Part shown: in pieces, positions 50,774 to 60,716 of the stretch | Numbering within the stretch: the first letter of the stretch is position 1 | How the letters are laid out: the number at the start of each line of letters is the position of its first letter | NCBI GenBank assembly: GCA_902790595.1 | Contig: CADASL010000003.1 | Span: 124,001-188,000 of the forward strand | Direction: 5' to 3' | DNA: 64,000 nucleotides | DNA from: an uncultured Bacteroidales bacterium | GTDB lineage: Bacteria > Bacteroidota > Bacteroidia > Bacteroidales > SZUA-534 | Notes under the pieces: generated by a model | The model's input: the letters and a program-made list of their open reading frames with translations, nothing else | Told to the model about the DNA's origin: nothing | The model's database searches: none | Position numbers and translations under genes: made by a program

Positions 50774-52096
50774 TTAATTTCCTTTCCAATATTTTTCTAT
50801 CAGTTTGTCTTTCAGACCAGTTTCGGCCTTTGTAAAGTATTTGCCGAACAGTTCCCACGCGGTGTCGAGCATCTCGGTAATGCCGATGTTGACATCGATG
50901 GCCAGAAGGCGCGTGGCGTACTCGCGGGCGTAATTCAGGCAGCGCTGGTCGTAGTCGTTCAGGTCGAAACCGTTCTCCAACTTGGTTTTGGCGTTGGCGG
51001 CGTCGGCGTAAAGGCGCACCGATGTGTTCATCACGGCGCTGTGGTCCTCGCGCGTTACCTTGTTCTGTACCAACTGTTTAAGTCGCGAAAGCGAACGGAA
51101 CGGGTCAACAATCACCTTGCCCGAGTCGGGGTCGGAACGCAAAAACAACTGACCTTCAGTGATATAACCCGTGTTGTCGGGAATTGCGTGAGTGATGTCG
51201 CCATCGTTCAGAGTGGTGACGGCGATAATCGTAATTGAGCCTCCGTCAGGCAGTTGCACGGCTTTCTCGTAGATTTTGGCCAAATCGGAATATAGCGAGC
51301 CTGGCATCGAATCCTTCGACGGAATCTGGTCCATACGGTTGCTCACAATGCTCAACGCATCGGCGTAAAGCGTCATATCTGTCAGAAGCACAAGTACTTT
51401 CTCGTTTTTATCGACAGCAAAATACTCGGCTGCCGTCAGCGCCATATCGGGAATCAGAAGGCGCTCGACAGGCGGCTGGTCGGTGGTGTTCACAAAACTG
51501 ATAATCTTGTGCAGGGCGCCAGCGCTCTCAAATTCGTTCTTGAAAAAGAGATAATCGTCGTTGGTCAGGCCCATCCCGCCAAGGATAATCTTATCGACAT
51601 CGGCGCGCAGAGCCACCATACTCATCACCTGGTTGTAAGGCTGGTCGGGGTCGGCGAAGAACGGAATCTTCTGGCCCGACACGAGCGTGTTGTTCAGGTC
51701 GATGCCCGCAATGCCCGTGGGGATGAGTTGCGACGGCTGGCGGCGGCGGTATGGGTTCACCGATGGTCCGCCAATCTGTCTTTTCTCGCCCTCAACGGCT
51801 GGGCCCCCGTCAATCGGCTCGCCGTAAGCGTTGAAAAAGCGTCCCGCAAGGTCGTCGCTCACGTTAAGTGCGGGCGGCTCGCCAAAGAACGTAACCTCGG
51901 CGTTGGTGGGTATATCTTCCGTTCCGCCAAACACTTGCAGCGTTATGCTGCGGCCTTTTATCTTCACAACCTGCGCCAGACGCCCTGCCACAAGCGCCAG
52001 TTCGTCAGCCGTCACGCCGTCGGCCTCAAGCGTCACCGTGGCCTTGGTAATGGCCGTCAGGTGCGTGTATATCCGCTGAAATGCTTTCTCACTCAT
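50774..52096 (-). CDS. atpB: V-type ATP synthase subunit B (non-catalytic)
   Basis: A 440-residue subunit of the A3B3 ring. It lacks a Walker A lysine motif as expected and contains GEPIDGGP, SQLIPTGIAGIDLNNTLVSGQKIPFF and LTDMTLYADALSIVSN. The ATG overlaps the subunit A stop by 8 bp, indicating translational coupling. Confidence 0.96.
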   Translation of the reverse strand: MSEKAFQRIYTHLTAITKATVTLEADGVTADELALVAGRLAQVVKIKGRSITLQVFGGTEDIPTNAEVTFFGEPPALNVSDDLAGRFFNAYGEPIDGGPAVEGEKRQIGGPSVNPYRRRQPSQLIPTGIAGIDLNNTLVSGQKIPFFADPDQPYNQVMSMVALRADVDKIILGGMGLTNDDYLFFKNEFESAGALHKIISFVNTTDQPPVERLLIPDMALTAAEYFAVDKNEKVLVLLTDMTLYADALSIVSNRMDQIPSKDSMPGSLYSDLAKIYEKAVQLPDGGSITIIAVTTLNDGDITHAIPDNTGYITEGQLFLRSDPDSGKVIVDPFRSLSRLKQLVQNKVTREDHSAVMNTSVRLYADAANAKTKLENGFDLNDYDQRCLNYAREYATRLLAIDVNIGITEMLDTAWELFGKYFTKAETGLKDKLIEKYWKGN

Positions 52097-53837
52097 TTTC
52101 TAACTCCTTCCTTAACTGACTGTAGTATTTGTCGAACTGCTCCGACTTGTACTCCGAATAATTCATCTGTCGGCAAATGTTGATGAGCCCCTTGAAGAAT
52201 GTGGCGCACTCCTCAAAATTGCCAAAATTAAACTTGTGGTCGCAAATATCGATGACGGTGTTCAGCATAAACTGCTGACGCTCAAGCGGTGTCGAACTGT
52301 CAATCTCGTCGAACGCGTCCTGCTGAAGAATGATGAAATCCACTAGTTCCGACTTCCAATACTGCTCGTGATAGGCGATTGGCACGCCGTCGTCGCCTAA
52401 AATGTTAATCTGCTCGAAGGCCTCTTTGCCGCGGCGGATGATGTATTTGGTTTTGATGACCTTGTCGGCCCATCCTTTTTCGACTCTATTGTCAAGATAC
52501 TCAATAATTTCGGGGTATTCCAGATATTTTGAATACGAATCCACAGGGTCAACGGCGGGATAGCGTTTCTTGTCGGCGCGGTTCTGCGAAAGGCCGTAGA
52601 AGCAGCGTGCCGCCTTCTTTGTCGATTCGGTGACGGGTTCCTTCAGGTTTCCGCCTGCGGGCGACACCGTTCCGATGAAGGTGATTGAGCCCGTGGCGCC
52701 GTTGTTCAGCCTGACGAATCCTGCGCGGGCGTAGAAACTTGTGATGACTGACGACAAATCGACTGGGAAACCATCCTGTCCAGGCAACTCCTCAAGGCGG
52801 TTGCTCATCTCGCGCAAAGCCTGTGCCCAACGCGATGTTGAGTCGGCCAGAAGCAGCACTTTCAAGCCCATCGAGCGGTAGTATTCAGCCAGCGTCATCG
52901 CCGTGTAAACCGACGCCTCGCGGGCCGCAACGGGCATATTCGATGTGTTGCAAATTATGATTGTACGCTCCATTAGCGAGCGGCCAGTGTGCTTGTCCTT
53001 CAGTTCGGGAAACTCGGTGAAAATCTCAACCACCTCGTTGGCACGCTCGCCGCAAGCCGCCATAATGATGACGTCGGCGTCAGCCTGCTCAGCCAATGCG
53101 TGCTGAAGCACCGTCTTTCCGCAACCGAAAGGCCCGGGAATGAAGCCCGTTCCTCCCTCAGCAATGGGATTCAGCGTGTCGATACAACGAACGCCCGTCT
53201 CCATCACCTTGTAGGGGCGCGGTTTGTCGGCGTATGCGCCAATGGCCACTTTCACAGGCCAACGCTGCACCATTGTGACGTTGACATCGTCGCCATCGGC
53301 ATCGGTGAGCACGGCCACGGTGTCGTTTATTCGGTATTCGCCCGCTTTCGCGATGCTTTTGACGGTGTAAGTCCCTTTAAATGAGAATGGTACCATAATC
53401 TTGTGCGGCAACCATCCTTCTTTCACCTCGCCCAGCCAGTCGGCAGCCGAAACCTGCTGACCAACCTCGGCCAAAGGTTTGAATTCCCACAATTTAGACT
53501 CATCGAGAGCAGGCGTGTACTCGCCCCTTTTCAGGAAAACGCCATCCATTGTCGCAAGGTTGTTCTGCAAGCCGTCGAAATTGCTCGACAGCAAGCCTGG
53601 GCCAAGCGTTGCCTCAAGCATATACCCTTGAAACTCAACCTTATCGCCTGCCCGCATTCCGCGTGTGCTCTCGTAAACCTGCACCGAAGCCGTGTTGCCC
53701 GTCACCTTGATGACCTCGGCCATCAGGCGCGTTCCGTGCAAATCGACAAAGCAGATTTCGTTTTGAGCCACAGGGCCGTCAACCTCAACCGTAACCAGAT
53801 TGGAAATTATTCCCGTTACTTTTCCTGTTGTCTTCAT
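52089..53837 (-). CDS. atpA: V-type ATP synthase subunit A (catalytic)
   Basis: A 582-residue catalytic subunit with P-loop GPFGCGKT (235-242), the A-specific insertion (about 110-190), and LLADSTSRWAQALREMSNRLEELPGQDG with the conserved arginine/glutamate elements. It hydrolyses or makes ATP in the A3B3 head. Confidence 0.97.
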   Translation of the reverse strand: MKTTGKVTGIISNLVTVEVDGPVAQNEICFVDLHGTRLMAEVIKVTGNTASVQVYESTRGMRAGDKVEFQGYMLEATLGPGLLSSNFDGLQNNLATMDGVFLKRGEYTPALDESKLWEFKPLAEVGQQVSAADWLGEVKEGWLPHKIMVPFSFKGTYTVKSIAKAGEYRINDTVAVLTDADGDDVNVTMVQRWPVKVAIGAYADKPRPYKVMETGVRCIDTLNPIAEGGTGFIPGPFGCGKTVLQHALAEQADADVIIMAACGERANEVVEIFTEFPELKDKHTGRSLMERTIIICNTSNMPVAAREASVYTAMTLAEYYRSMGLKVLLLADSTSRWAQALREMSNRLEELPGQDGFPVDLSSVITSFYARAGFVRLNNGATGSITFIGTVSPAGGNLKEPVTESTKKAARCFYGLSQNRADKKRYPAVDPVDSYSKYLEYPEIIEYLDNRVEKGWADKVIKTKYIIRRGKEAFEQINILGDDGVPIAYHEQYWKSELVDFIILQQDAFDEIDSSTPLERQQFMLNTVIDICDHKFNFGNFEECATFFKGLINICRQMNYSEYKSEQFDKYYSQLRKELENE

Positions 53838-53872
53838 TATCTTATAATTTCTTGTTTTTCAATTATTTTCGG

Positions 53873-54460
53873 TCAAGCCGAAATGCCTTTGAACGTTCCC
53901 CTCACCTCGCCGAGCAACTTGCGGAACATTGCCTCGCCTGCCGCACGGTCGAGCCGTGCCCAGCGCTGCACAATGTGCGCCTTCACCAGAAAAGCCAGAA
54001 TGGCGTTCATATTGAAATAGTCCATCTGCGCTATCTCGCTGGCTTTGTTCCATTTAAGCATATCGGCCTGCTGCTCGCGCTGAAGGAAATCGGCATTGGC
54101 CAGAACCTCAAGCACTCGTTTCTCATCGTCGAATTCGGCTTCGGGCAACTCCACCAAATACTTGTCGGCCTGAAGGTTAGCGGCGCGTGCCATATACTCG
54201 GCCTGAAGATTGCGCATCCGTGCGTCGAAATCGAAATACTCGCGGATGAAGCGGTTCTTCGATGCCGCAGCCCGACTGTAGAAATCGGCGTTAAGAGCAG
54301 CCTCGTCGAAGCCCTCGTCGAGCAACGCAACCAACTGGCAGTCAGCATCCGACAGCAGTTCGGCAATCGGCTCGCGCACATCGGTGTACGAGAACTGCGA
54401 AGAGCCGAAGTTGGCGGTCAGGTCGGGCAATCCGGCCACGATGTAAACGTAGTTGTCCAT
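53873..54460 (-). CDS. DUF2764 protein of the V-ATPase operon
   Basis: A 195-residue helical protein of the DUF2764 family, found in Bacteroidota and related V-ATPase operons between E and A. It has YVYIVAGLPDLTANF at the N-terminus and helical MRNLQAEYMARAANLQADKYLVELPE. Its position corresponds to subunit C (or C/F) of archaeal-type operons, which are otherwise missing here, so a connector role between rotor ring and axle is a reasonable inference. The ATG directly follows the subunit E stop. Confidence 0.88.
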   Translation of the reverse strand: MDNYVYIVAGLPDLTANFGSSQFSYTDVREPIAELLSDADCQLVALLDEGFDEAALNADFYSRAAASKNRFIREYFDFDARMRNLQAEYMARAANLQADKYLVELPEAEFDDEKRVLEVLANADFLQREQQADMLKWNKASEIAQMDYFNMNAILAFLVKAHIVQRWARLDRAAGEAMFRKLLGEVRGTFKGISA

Positions 54461-55072
54461 CTATCCGAACAGTAATTTTTTCGCCGCCGGGCGCAGATAC
54501 GAACTGATGAGCCGCGTGAACTCTTCGTCGGTGAACTGCAGCAAGTAGCCGCCGTCTTTGGGCGAGATTTTGAATCCGGCGTTCAACTTTTTCGAGTATT
54601 CAACAGTCAGATTGGCATTGAGTTGGCGCGCAGCCTCGCTTTTCAGGAACTTCTCGGCTGCCGCTTTAACTGATTCGGGCAGAATGACGTCCAAATCGGC
54701 AGGTGCCGCGTCGGCCGGATTGAAAGCCTTTACAATGGCCATTAGCATCTGGCTGGCGAAATCGGTGTCGGCAAGAGCCTGCTCCACGGCTGGTTCCACG
54801 GCCTTCGCCACAATCATTGTCTCCACCTCGTGTCTGATGGCGGCTACACTCTGCGCCCCAGCCATACGGATGTCGGCCTCGGTTTTCTGCTTCAGTTCGT
54901 CGGCCTGCTTGTTGGCTTCGGCCACAATCCGCGCCGCCTCCGCTTTCGCCTGATTGACAATCTGTTCGGCCTCGGTCTTGGCTTTCTGCACCAATTCCTC
55001 ACCCTCCTGTTTACCTTTCGACAGACCTTCGGCATAAAGCCTGTCAGTCAATTCTTGCAGTTTGTTTTGCAT
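54461..55072 (-). CDS. atpE: V-type ATP synthase subunit E (peripheral stalk)
   Basis: A 203-residue peripheral stalk subunit. A long Ala/Glu/Lys-rich helix (1-85: EGLSKGKQEGEELVQKAKTEAEQIVNQAKAEAARIVAEA) is followed by a globular C-terminal domain. No subunit G/H partner is encoded in the operon. First gene of the operon. Confidence 0.9.
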   Translation of the reverse strand: MQNKLQELTDRLYAEGLSKGKQEGEELVQKAKTEAEQIVNQAKAEAARIVAEANKQADELKQKTEADIRMAGAQSVAAIRHEVETMIVAKAVEPAVEQALADTDFASQMLMAIVKAFNPADAAPADLDVILPESVKAAAEKFLKSEAARQLNANLTVEYSKKLNAGFKISPKDGGYLLQFTDEEFTRLISSYLRPAAKKLLFG

Positions 55073-55184
55073 ATATGTTTGTTTATCAATAATCTAAAGT
55101 GTGCATAATGGCGTTTCGCGACGGAAACACGGACATTGACAAACATAAGAAAAAAGAATGATTTTTGGTAAATTGTATGATAAA

Positions 55185-55208
55185 AAAGGCTGCCCGATAG
55201 CAGCCTTT
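55185..55208 (-). terminator. Intrinsic terminator of the LiaF-like/LytTR operon
   Basis: AAAGGCTGC and GCAGCCTTT form a 9-bp stem with a 6-nt loop. On the minus strand it is followed by a run of T, 25 bp after the LytTR stop at 55233. Confidence 0.9.
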
Positions 55209-55232
55209 CGCGTGTATGCGGTTTTCCCCCTT

Positions 55233-56030
55233 TTACAGTTTCAATCTCTCTTTCAGCGCCTTATAGCCCGAATTGCTCACTTTGATTTTCTCGCCGTTGC
55301 GCAACTCAACAAGCTGCTGCTGGCCGTAGCGCTCGATTCTCGAAATCTTGGCCACATTCACAATGAATGAGCGGTGAACCCGCACAAAATCGGCCATTGG
55401 CAGGTTCTGCTCGTAGTATTTCATTGTCTGCTCCTTAAGCCAGCGGCCCGATTCGGTGGCTATCGACACGTAGTCGCCGTCGGCTTTGATGAAGCAAATA
55501 TCGGCAATGTTTATAACGCTGATTTTTTGACCGTTGCGCACGGTTATCTTATCAATCGGTTCAATGGGCGCCTGCTCGGTTTCGGTGGCCGATGGTTGTT
55601 CGACAATGTCGGGCTCGTCGTCGGCATTAAGGTTGTGGCTGTAGGTTTGCGCCACCAGACCGAAAAGCAGAACCAGAACCAGAGCGCGGGCGGGCAAGGT
55701 CTTCGCGAAAGCGGAAAAGCATTCATTATCAATCGAATAATTTACAATTGATTCAATGCCCACAGTGCTCACCACCACAAAGAATCCGATTATCAGCAGA
55801 TACTGGTTGAAGTAGGCATTGCCAATAGGTTGCAGAACATATTTCATTATGTTCCAAACAATTATGCACTCTGCGGCAAATGTCGCGACAAACGCAAGAC
55901 AATCTATGACGACCGCCCCCGCGCTTTGCCCAGCCAGCCAGCCAAACGCCGCGCCATAGCAGGCGGCCACAACTGCAAGAATTGTGGCCGCGGCAACGGT
56001 CGATGCCTTATTTCTCAGAAACGGGTTCAT
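55233..56030 (-). CDS. Membrane-bound LytTR-family transcriptional regulator
   Basis: A 265-residue protein with four predicted membrane helices (about 13-140), a linker, and a C-terminal LytTR DNA-binding domain (about 170-265: NGQKISVINIADICFIKADGDYVSI, then FVRVHRSFIVNVAKISRIERYGQQQLVEL). There is no receiver domain, so it is not a classical two-component regulator. Membrane anchoring suggests direct sensing of an envelope signal. The LiaF-like gene lies 3 bp upstream. Confidence 0.9.
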   Translation of the reverse strand: MNPFLRNKASTVAAATILAVVAACYGAAFGWLAGQSAGAVVIDCLAFVATFAAECIIVWNIMKYVLQPIGNAYFNQYLLIIGFFVVVSTVGIESIVNYSIDNECFSAFAKTLPARALVLVLLFGLVAQTYSHNLNADDEPDIVEQPSATETEQAPIEPIDKITVRNGQKISVINIADICFIKADGDYVSIATESGRWLKEQTMKYYEQNLPMADFVRVHRSFIVNVAKISRIERYGQQQLVELRNGEKIKVSNSGYKALKERLKL

Positions 56031-56033
56031 TGG

Positions 56034-56801
56034 TTATTCAATTGCTCCGCCGCCAAGTACGCAGCGCCCTGTGATGATTAACTGGCGTGTGGTGTCGATG
56101 TCGGTTGCAAAACGTTCGTCGGAAATGCCGCCCATAACAAAACTGCACTGGTTCACAACTTTCCAGTTCGACGGAACCTTGAGTTTGAATCCGCCCATTG
56201 TGGCGTCGATATTCAGAATGGTGTCGCCTTCGGGAAGCGTTGTATGGCGCAGGTCGAGTTCAACTCCGCCGCAAGTTGCGCTGATGTTTCCTCCGCGGAA
56301 AACGGGCTCCATAAACACCTGCTCGCTTCCGCTGAACACAAATCGGTAGTTGATGCGGCCGTCGGTGTCGGTTGTCTGCTCGGTGTTGCCGTATTTCTGT
56401 GAGAATTTTGTTCCGCACACGTGCTGATGGCAGCGGTTTCGGCTCGGTTTGGTGAATATCAGAATCAATCCGAAGCCAACAAACAGCGCAGGCCAGAAGA
56501 AAGTGAAAAACTGCTGTGAATCGACTCCCGCGTCAAGGAACGTTTCTCTAATCAGTTCGCCCCAACGGTGAAAGTTGGTCACAATGCCCACCAGAAACCA
56601 TATCAGGCTGTTTCGGAACTCGCCCTGAAAGAGTTTCGCCAGACCGATGGCTAAAAAGACTGATTGAAAGCAAAAAAGCAACTCGGTAAGCGGCTGGGGC
56701 AGAAATCCTGCCGTTTGCATATAAAACACTGCTCCGCAGAGTATCAGTACCAAGCCCCACGACAAGCGGCGGCGGCGTTCAGAAAATCCCAAATTTTCCA
56801 T
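56034..56801 (-). CDS. LiaF-like transmembrane / cell-envelope stress protein
   Basis: A 255-residue protein with about four membrane helices (LiaI/LiaF-like TM region, about 12-118) and a cytoplasmic or periplasmic beta-helix-like domain (about 150-255) with the YRFVFSGSEQVFMEPVFRGGNISATCGGVELDLRHT pattern of the LiaF C-terminal domain family (cell-wall-active antibiotic response). LiaF proteins restrain an envelope stress sensor. Here the partner is the LytTR protein encoded 3 bp downstream. Confidence 0.85.
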   Translation of the reverse strand: MENLGFSERRRRLSWGLVLILCGAVFYMQTAGFLPQPLTELLFCFQSVFLAIGLAKLFQGEFRNSLIWFLVGIVTNFHRWGELIRETFLDAGVDSQQFFTFFWPALFVGFGLILIFTKPSRNRCHQHVCGTKFSQKYGNTEQTTDTDGRINYRFVFSGSEQVFMEPVFRGGNISATCGGVELDLRHTTLPEGDTILNIDATMGGFKLKVPSNWKVVNQCSFVMGGISDERFATDIDTTRQLIITGRCVLGGGAIE

Positions 56802-57139
56802 AATTCAAATTTTTTGTGTTTAAAAATACGTTTTTTGATGTCACAATCGAAATAAGTGTTGCGGCGGTGCGCGTCATTTTCTTTCGACGCCGCAAAAGTA
56901 TTGTGGCTGTGGGCTTTCCGAAAGTCCATATCGGTGAACCGATGTTTTTAACCCGATGAATGAATGGTTTCGGCGGGTGAAACGGCGGCGGTTCCGCGGA
57001 AGTTTTCGGTCTTTTTCTGATGAGAACCGAATATAAAATCACTGTCAAAAACAAAAACTCGCAAACTTGCGAGCAAATTTAGTGAGTAATTTGCGAGTCG
57101 CAAGTTTGCGAGTTGATGGCGGATAACGGTATATCGCCT
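56802..57139. other. 338-bp intergenic region with no gene
   Basis: It contains the upstream region of the LiaF-like gene, an AT-rich middle, and the large inverted repeat at 57058-57112 just beyond the pyrF stop. No ORF with coding character, RNA gene or IS remnant was seen. Confidence 0.6.
57058..57112. repeat. Compound palindrome built from TTGCGAG motifs
   Basis: CTCGCAAACTTGCGA (57058-57072) is perfectly complementary to TCGCAAGTTTGCGAG (57098-57112). Inside the loop GCAAATT (57073-57079) pairs with AATTTGC (57088-57094). Each outer arm is itself palindromic (CTCGCAA..TTGCGAG). It sits 28 bp beyond the pyrF stop. Confidence 0.9.
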
Positions 57140-57967
57140 TTATTTACAATACTTTTCCAGCATAACCTTCATTTCGTCGGCCACCTTGCGGGCGGCTTCG
57201 GCGGCGCGTTCGGCAAAATCCTCACCGTTGCTGGCGTAGATGATGGCGCGCGACGAGTTGACAATCAGTCCGCACTGCGAGTTCATTCCGTAGCGGCAAA
57301 CCTCCTCGAGCGAGCCGCCCTGCGCCCCGATGCCAGGCACAAGCAGGAAATGGTCGGGGGCGATGCGGCGGATGTCCTCAAACAACTGCCCCTGAGTGGC
57401 GCCCACAACGTACATCATTTGGTCGGCAGTGGCCCACGTTTGGCTTGTGCGCAGAACCTTCTCAAACAGTCGCTCGCCATTGGCGTTGGCTGTGAGTTGG
57501 AAGTCGTGTGAGCCCTTGTTGCTTGTGAGCGCAAGCAGAATCACCCATTTGCCCTCGTAGGTCAGGAACGGACTCACGCTGTCCTCGCCCATATACGGCG
57601 CCACGGTCACCGAGTCGATGTCCAACTCCTCAAAGAACGAGCGTGCGTACATTGCGCTTGTGTTGCCGATGTCGCCGCGTTTGGCGTCGGCAATAATGAA
57701 CTGCTCGGGATAGTTCTGCTTCAGATATTTAATTGTCTTTTCGAATGATATCCAGCCTTTTACACCCATACTCTCGTAAAACGCCAGATTCGGCTTGTAG
57801 GCAATGCAATACTGCGCCGTAGCGTCGATGATGGCCTTGTTGAAGGCGAAAATCGGGTCCTCGCTGCTCAACAGATGTGCGGGGATTTTCTTGATGTCGG
57901 TATCGAGCCCGACGCAGAGAAATGATTGCTTTTTAGTAATCTGATTTACAATGTCTTGACGTGTCAT
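57140..57967 (-). CDS. pyrF: Orotidine 5'-phosphate decarboxylase
   Basis: A 275-residue type 2 OMP decarboxylase that forms UMP in pyrimidine biosynthesis. The catalytic Asp/Lys array is in [14 protein letters not shown], and [13 protein letters not shown] and [15 protein letters not shown] match the family. It lies downstream of prfA, separated by the alpha/beta hydrolase gene. Confidence 0.96.
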   Translation of the reverse strand: MTRQDIVNQITKKQSFLCVGLDTDIKKIPAHLLSSEDPIFAFNKAIIDATAQYCIAYKPNLAFYESMGVKGWISFEKTIKYLKQNYPEQFIIADAKRGDIGNTSAMYARSFFEELDIDSVTVAPYMGEDSVSPFLTYEGKWVILLALTSNKGSHDFQLTANANGERLFEKVLRTSQTWATADQMMYVVGATQGQLFEDIRRIAPDHFLLVPGIGAQGGSLEEVCRYGMNSQCGLIVNSSRAIIYASNGEDFAERAAEAARKVADEMKVMLEKYCK

Positions 57968-57982
57968 ATTTTTAATTTTAAT

Positions 57983-58984
57983 TTAATATAAATCTGTTTT
58001 TTCGCACCAGTCTATAAATTCGTCCATTACATCTTGCCAATGCATATTTTCATAATCAGATTTTCCATCAGGAAGAATTTGCTCAAAATTATGCCCGCAA
58101 CCAATAAATGCGTGAATTTTATAGTCGTGCTTGCCTTTCAATTCGAAAAACAATGGCAGCAAGTCGCACATAGAAGCGCCATCATCTTCTGTTCCGAATG
58201 CAACATAGACAGGCATTTTTAAATTGACAATATCGTCTATGAATGGTCTACTGAAACTGCGCCAAGTACGCTTTGTGTTTCCAGTCTCAAATTCAGTCGT
58301 ATCTCTGCATACATTTTGCCACCACTCGTATTTTTCATCAATGTTCTTTTGCGCTATACTGTCGGTAATTATGCCATAACGAACAGCATTTCTTTGTTTC
58401 AGTATAAATTGGGAATAGCGGCCAAGAATATTAAAACTCAAACATCCAACAGCGTGAATATCAACATTCTGCAATCCAAGTTCCAATGCTACAAATGAGC
58501 CTTGCGAATGTCCGACTGTGATTATTTTGTTTTTTTTCACCCACTCTTGCTGTCGCAAAAATTTCAAAACAGCATTGCCGCGTTCCACATATTTTTCCAA
58601 ATAGTCATTCTGCCTATATTCCTCAACATAGTTACCTTTGGGCGTGTATTCGTATCTGTTATTAAGTTTTTCCTCATCCACACATATAGGAATGTTAGGC
58701 ATTGATATTATCACATAATGGTATCTGTCAAGATGTGAGAAAAAGTCGAAATTGCTCAAAGCGGGTACCCACTTTGAGCCTTGGCTATTTATTACAACGG
58801 GGACTGGCAGTGAGCCTTGACAAAAAATAATAGTCGGCTTTTCTACGTTGTCTTTGGCTATTCTTATGAATGATATGGTGTCATTGCCTTCGGTTATGGA
58901 ATAATTGGTTATAAAATCGGAATCATTGCCACTTGCAAAGAAGTGAAACAATACCAGCAATGCGACAAATATGCTCTTTTTCAT
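57983..58984 (-). CDS. Secreted alpha/beta hydrolase
   Basis: A 333-residue exported protein (signal to about residue 19) with an alpha/beta-hydrolase fold. The nucleophile elbow is VGHSQGSFVA, an oxyanion region is IIFCQGSLPVPVV, a late Asp is in YVAFGTEDDGAS and the His is in IGCGHNFEQ. It could be a peptidase or esterase acting in the periplasm. It is more AT-rich than pyrF and prfA, which it separates (15 and 30 bp gaps), so it is probably a later insertion now sharing their operon. Confidence 0.8.
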   Translation of the reverse strand: MKKSIFVALLVLFHFFASGNDSDFITNYSITEGNDTISFIRIAKDNVEKPTIIFCQGSLPVPVVINSQGSKWVPALSNFDFFSHLDRYHYVIISMPNIPICVDEEKLNNRYEYTPKGNYVEEYRQNDYLEKYVERGNAVLKFLRQQEWVKKNKIITVGHSQGSFVALELGLQNVDIHAVGCLSFNILGRYSQFILKQRNAVRYGIITDSIAQKNIDEKYEWWQNVCRDTTEFETGNTKRTWRSFSRPFIDDIVNLKMPVYVAFGTEDDGASMCDLLPLFFELKGKHDYKIHAFIGCGHNFEQILPDGKSDYENMHWQDVMDEFIDWCEKTDLY

Positions 58985-59014
58985 AAGAAACCTATTCCGT
59001 TCTTTTGCAATTAT

Positions 59015-60127
59015 TTACAAATCCGCTTCCTTCAGCCGCTCAGCGTTCTCGGCCACAATCAGGTGGTCGATGCAGTCCTGAATGTCGCCGTTCACAAAGG
59101 CGTCAAGGTTGTAGATGGTGTAGTTGATGCGGTGGTCGGTGATGCGCCCCTGCGGATAGTTGTAGGTGCGGATTTTGGCCGAACGGTCGCCTGTCGAAAC
59201 CATTGTCTTACGCCGCGATGCAATGTCATCGATATACTTTTGGTGCTCCTTGTCGTAAATGAAGGTGCGAAGGCGGCTCAAGGCGCGCTCCTTGTTCTTT
59301 GGTTGGTCGCGGGTTTCGGTACATTCAATCAAAATCTCGTCGACGACGCCTGTGATGGGGTTCTTCCAGTTGTAGCGCAAGCGCACACCCGACTCCACCT
59401 TGTTCACGTTCTGACCGCCGGCGCCACTCGAGCGGAAGGTATCCCACTTGATTTCTCCCTCGTTAATCTGAACGTCGAACTCGTCAGCCTCGGGCAGCAC
59501 GGCCACCGTCGCCGCCGAAGTGTGGACGCGGCCCTGTGTCTCGGTCACGGGCACACGCTGCACGCGATGCACTCCCGACTCATATTTCAGTGTTCCATAA
59601 ACACTTGCGCCCGTCACGCGGGCCACAATCTCCTTGTAGCCGCCGCTTGCTCCCTCGCTGCAACTCGACACTTCAATTTTCCAGCCTTTCGATTCGCAGT
59701 ATTTGGTGTACATACGGAAAAGGTCGCCAGCAAACAGCGCCGCCTCGTCGCCGCCCGTGCCGCCACGGATTTCGAGAATGGCGTTCTTGTCGTCCTCGGG
59801 GTCCGACGGCAGAAGCAGCAGTTTGATTTCCTCCTCCATAGGCGCCACCTTCGGCTCGTTCTCGTCGAGTTCCATTTTGGCCATTTCGCGCATTTCGTCG
59901 TCCTTCTCGGTGTTCAGAATCTGCCGCGCCTCCTCAATGTTGGAAATCAGCGTTTTGTATTTCTTGTAAACCTCAACAATAGGCTCAAGGTGCTTGTACT
60001 CCTTGTTGAGTTTCACAAACCGCTTCACGTCGGCAATAACCTCAGGGTCAGTTATTTGCTGCGCCGTCTCTTCGAATCGGATTTTTATTGCTTCAAGTTT
60101 TTCTAAAAGTGTGTTTTCTGTTGCCAT
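59015..60127 (-). CDS. prfA: Peptide chain release factor 1
   Basis: A 370-residue RF1 that terminates at UAA/UAG. The GGQ peptidyl-hydrolase motif lies in [43 protein letters not shown] is RF1-specific, and the C-terminal helix is typical. It is slightly longer than E. coli RF1 (360 aa), as in other Bacteroidota. Confidence 0.96.
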   Translation of the reverse strand: MATENTLLEKLEAIKIRFEETAQQITDPEVIADVKRFVKLNKEYKHLEPIVEVYKKYKTLISNIEEARQILNTEKDDEMREMAKMELDENEPKVAPMEEEIKLLLLPSDPEDDKNAILEIRGGTGGDEAALFAGDLFRMYTKYCESKGWKIEVSSCSEGASGGYKEIVARVTGASVYGTLKYESGVHRVQRVPVTETQGRVHTSAATVAVLPEADEFDVQINEGEIKWDTFRSSGAGGQNVNKVESGVRLRYNWKNPITGVVDEILIECTETRDQPKNKERALSRLRTFIYDKEHQKYIDDIASRRKTMVSTGDRSAKIRTYNYPQGRITDHRINYTIYNLDAFVNGDIQDCIDHLIVAENAERLKEADL

Positions 60128-60252
60128 ATTTTATTTATTGTCAATTATTTCCCAATGTCCGCCTTTCATTGTTTTCGCGCTTTTTGCTTATATCCTATCG
60201 GATTGCGTGGTTCTGAATTAGTTTCACGTATTATTGTTGCTCACGGACTCTC

Positions 60253-60281
60253 TTTAAGGTGCCATTTTGGCATCTTAAAGA
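60253..60281. repeat. Inverted repeat between HEPN gene and prfA
   Basis: CTTTAAGGTGCC (60253-60264) pairs with GGCATCTTAAAG (60270-60281), with one G-T wobble and a 5-nt loop. It lacks a T-run on the minus strand, so terminator function after the HEPN gene is uncertain. Confidence 0.6.
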
Positions 60282-60307
60282 TGAATTTAATTGTTCATCA
60301 GCGTCGC

Positions 60308-60712
60308 TCATTCGTCTGTCTTGTCGAAATCATTTATTAAGGTGACCATCTGATTAACAAAATCGTGCACAGGTTTTGCTAGTGTCTGCACCTCCTCGTC
60401 AGAGACATCGTAGGCGCAGTTGTAATCGGCTTTTTGGCGCAGTTGAAAGAGACGAGCAAGCAAACTACCAGTTTCCATCGGTACAATATTGGTTTTCACA
60501 AAATTCTTGCTGAATTGCATAATCACTCCCGAATGCGTGTGGCCGCTGATTCCGCGTTGAATAAACAGCGCTTGAACTATATGAAAACAAGCATAATAGA
60601 AGCGGTTTATGGCCAAGTCGAAATGGGAAAGTTGCATCATCTCATCGGCTTGATTCAGAAAATGCAACGATTTTGCAACTTGTCTTTCTACTAATAACTG
60701 TTTGTTTTCCAT
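60308..60712 (-). CDS. HEPN-domain protein (MNT/HEPN toxin-antitoxin pair)
   Basis: A 134-residue all-helical HEPN protein. The candidate RNase motif RX6H is R37-FYYACF-H44 in the core helix FDLAINRFYYACFHIVQALFIQRG. In type VII-like systems the HEPN member is the RNase toxin and its MNT partner inactivates it. The MNT gene is 4 bp upstream. The pair interrupts purM-prfA. Confidence 0.87.
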   Translation of the reverse strand: MENKQLLVERQVAKSLHFLNQADEMMQLSHFDLAINRFYYACFHIVQALFIQRGISGHTHSGVIMQFSKNFVKTNIVPMETGSLLARLFQLRQKADYNCAYDVSDEEVQTLAKPVHDFVNQMVTLINDFDKTDE

Positions 60713-60716
60713 TGTC

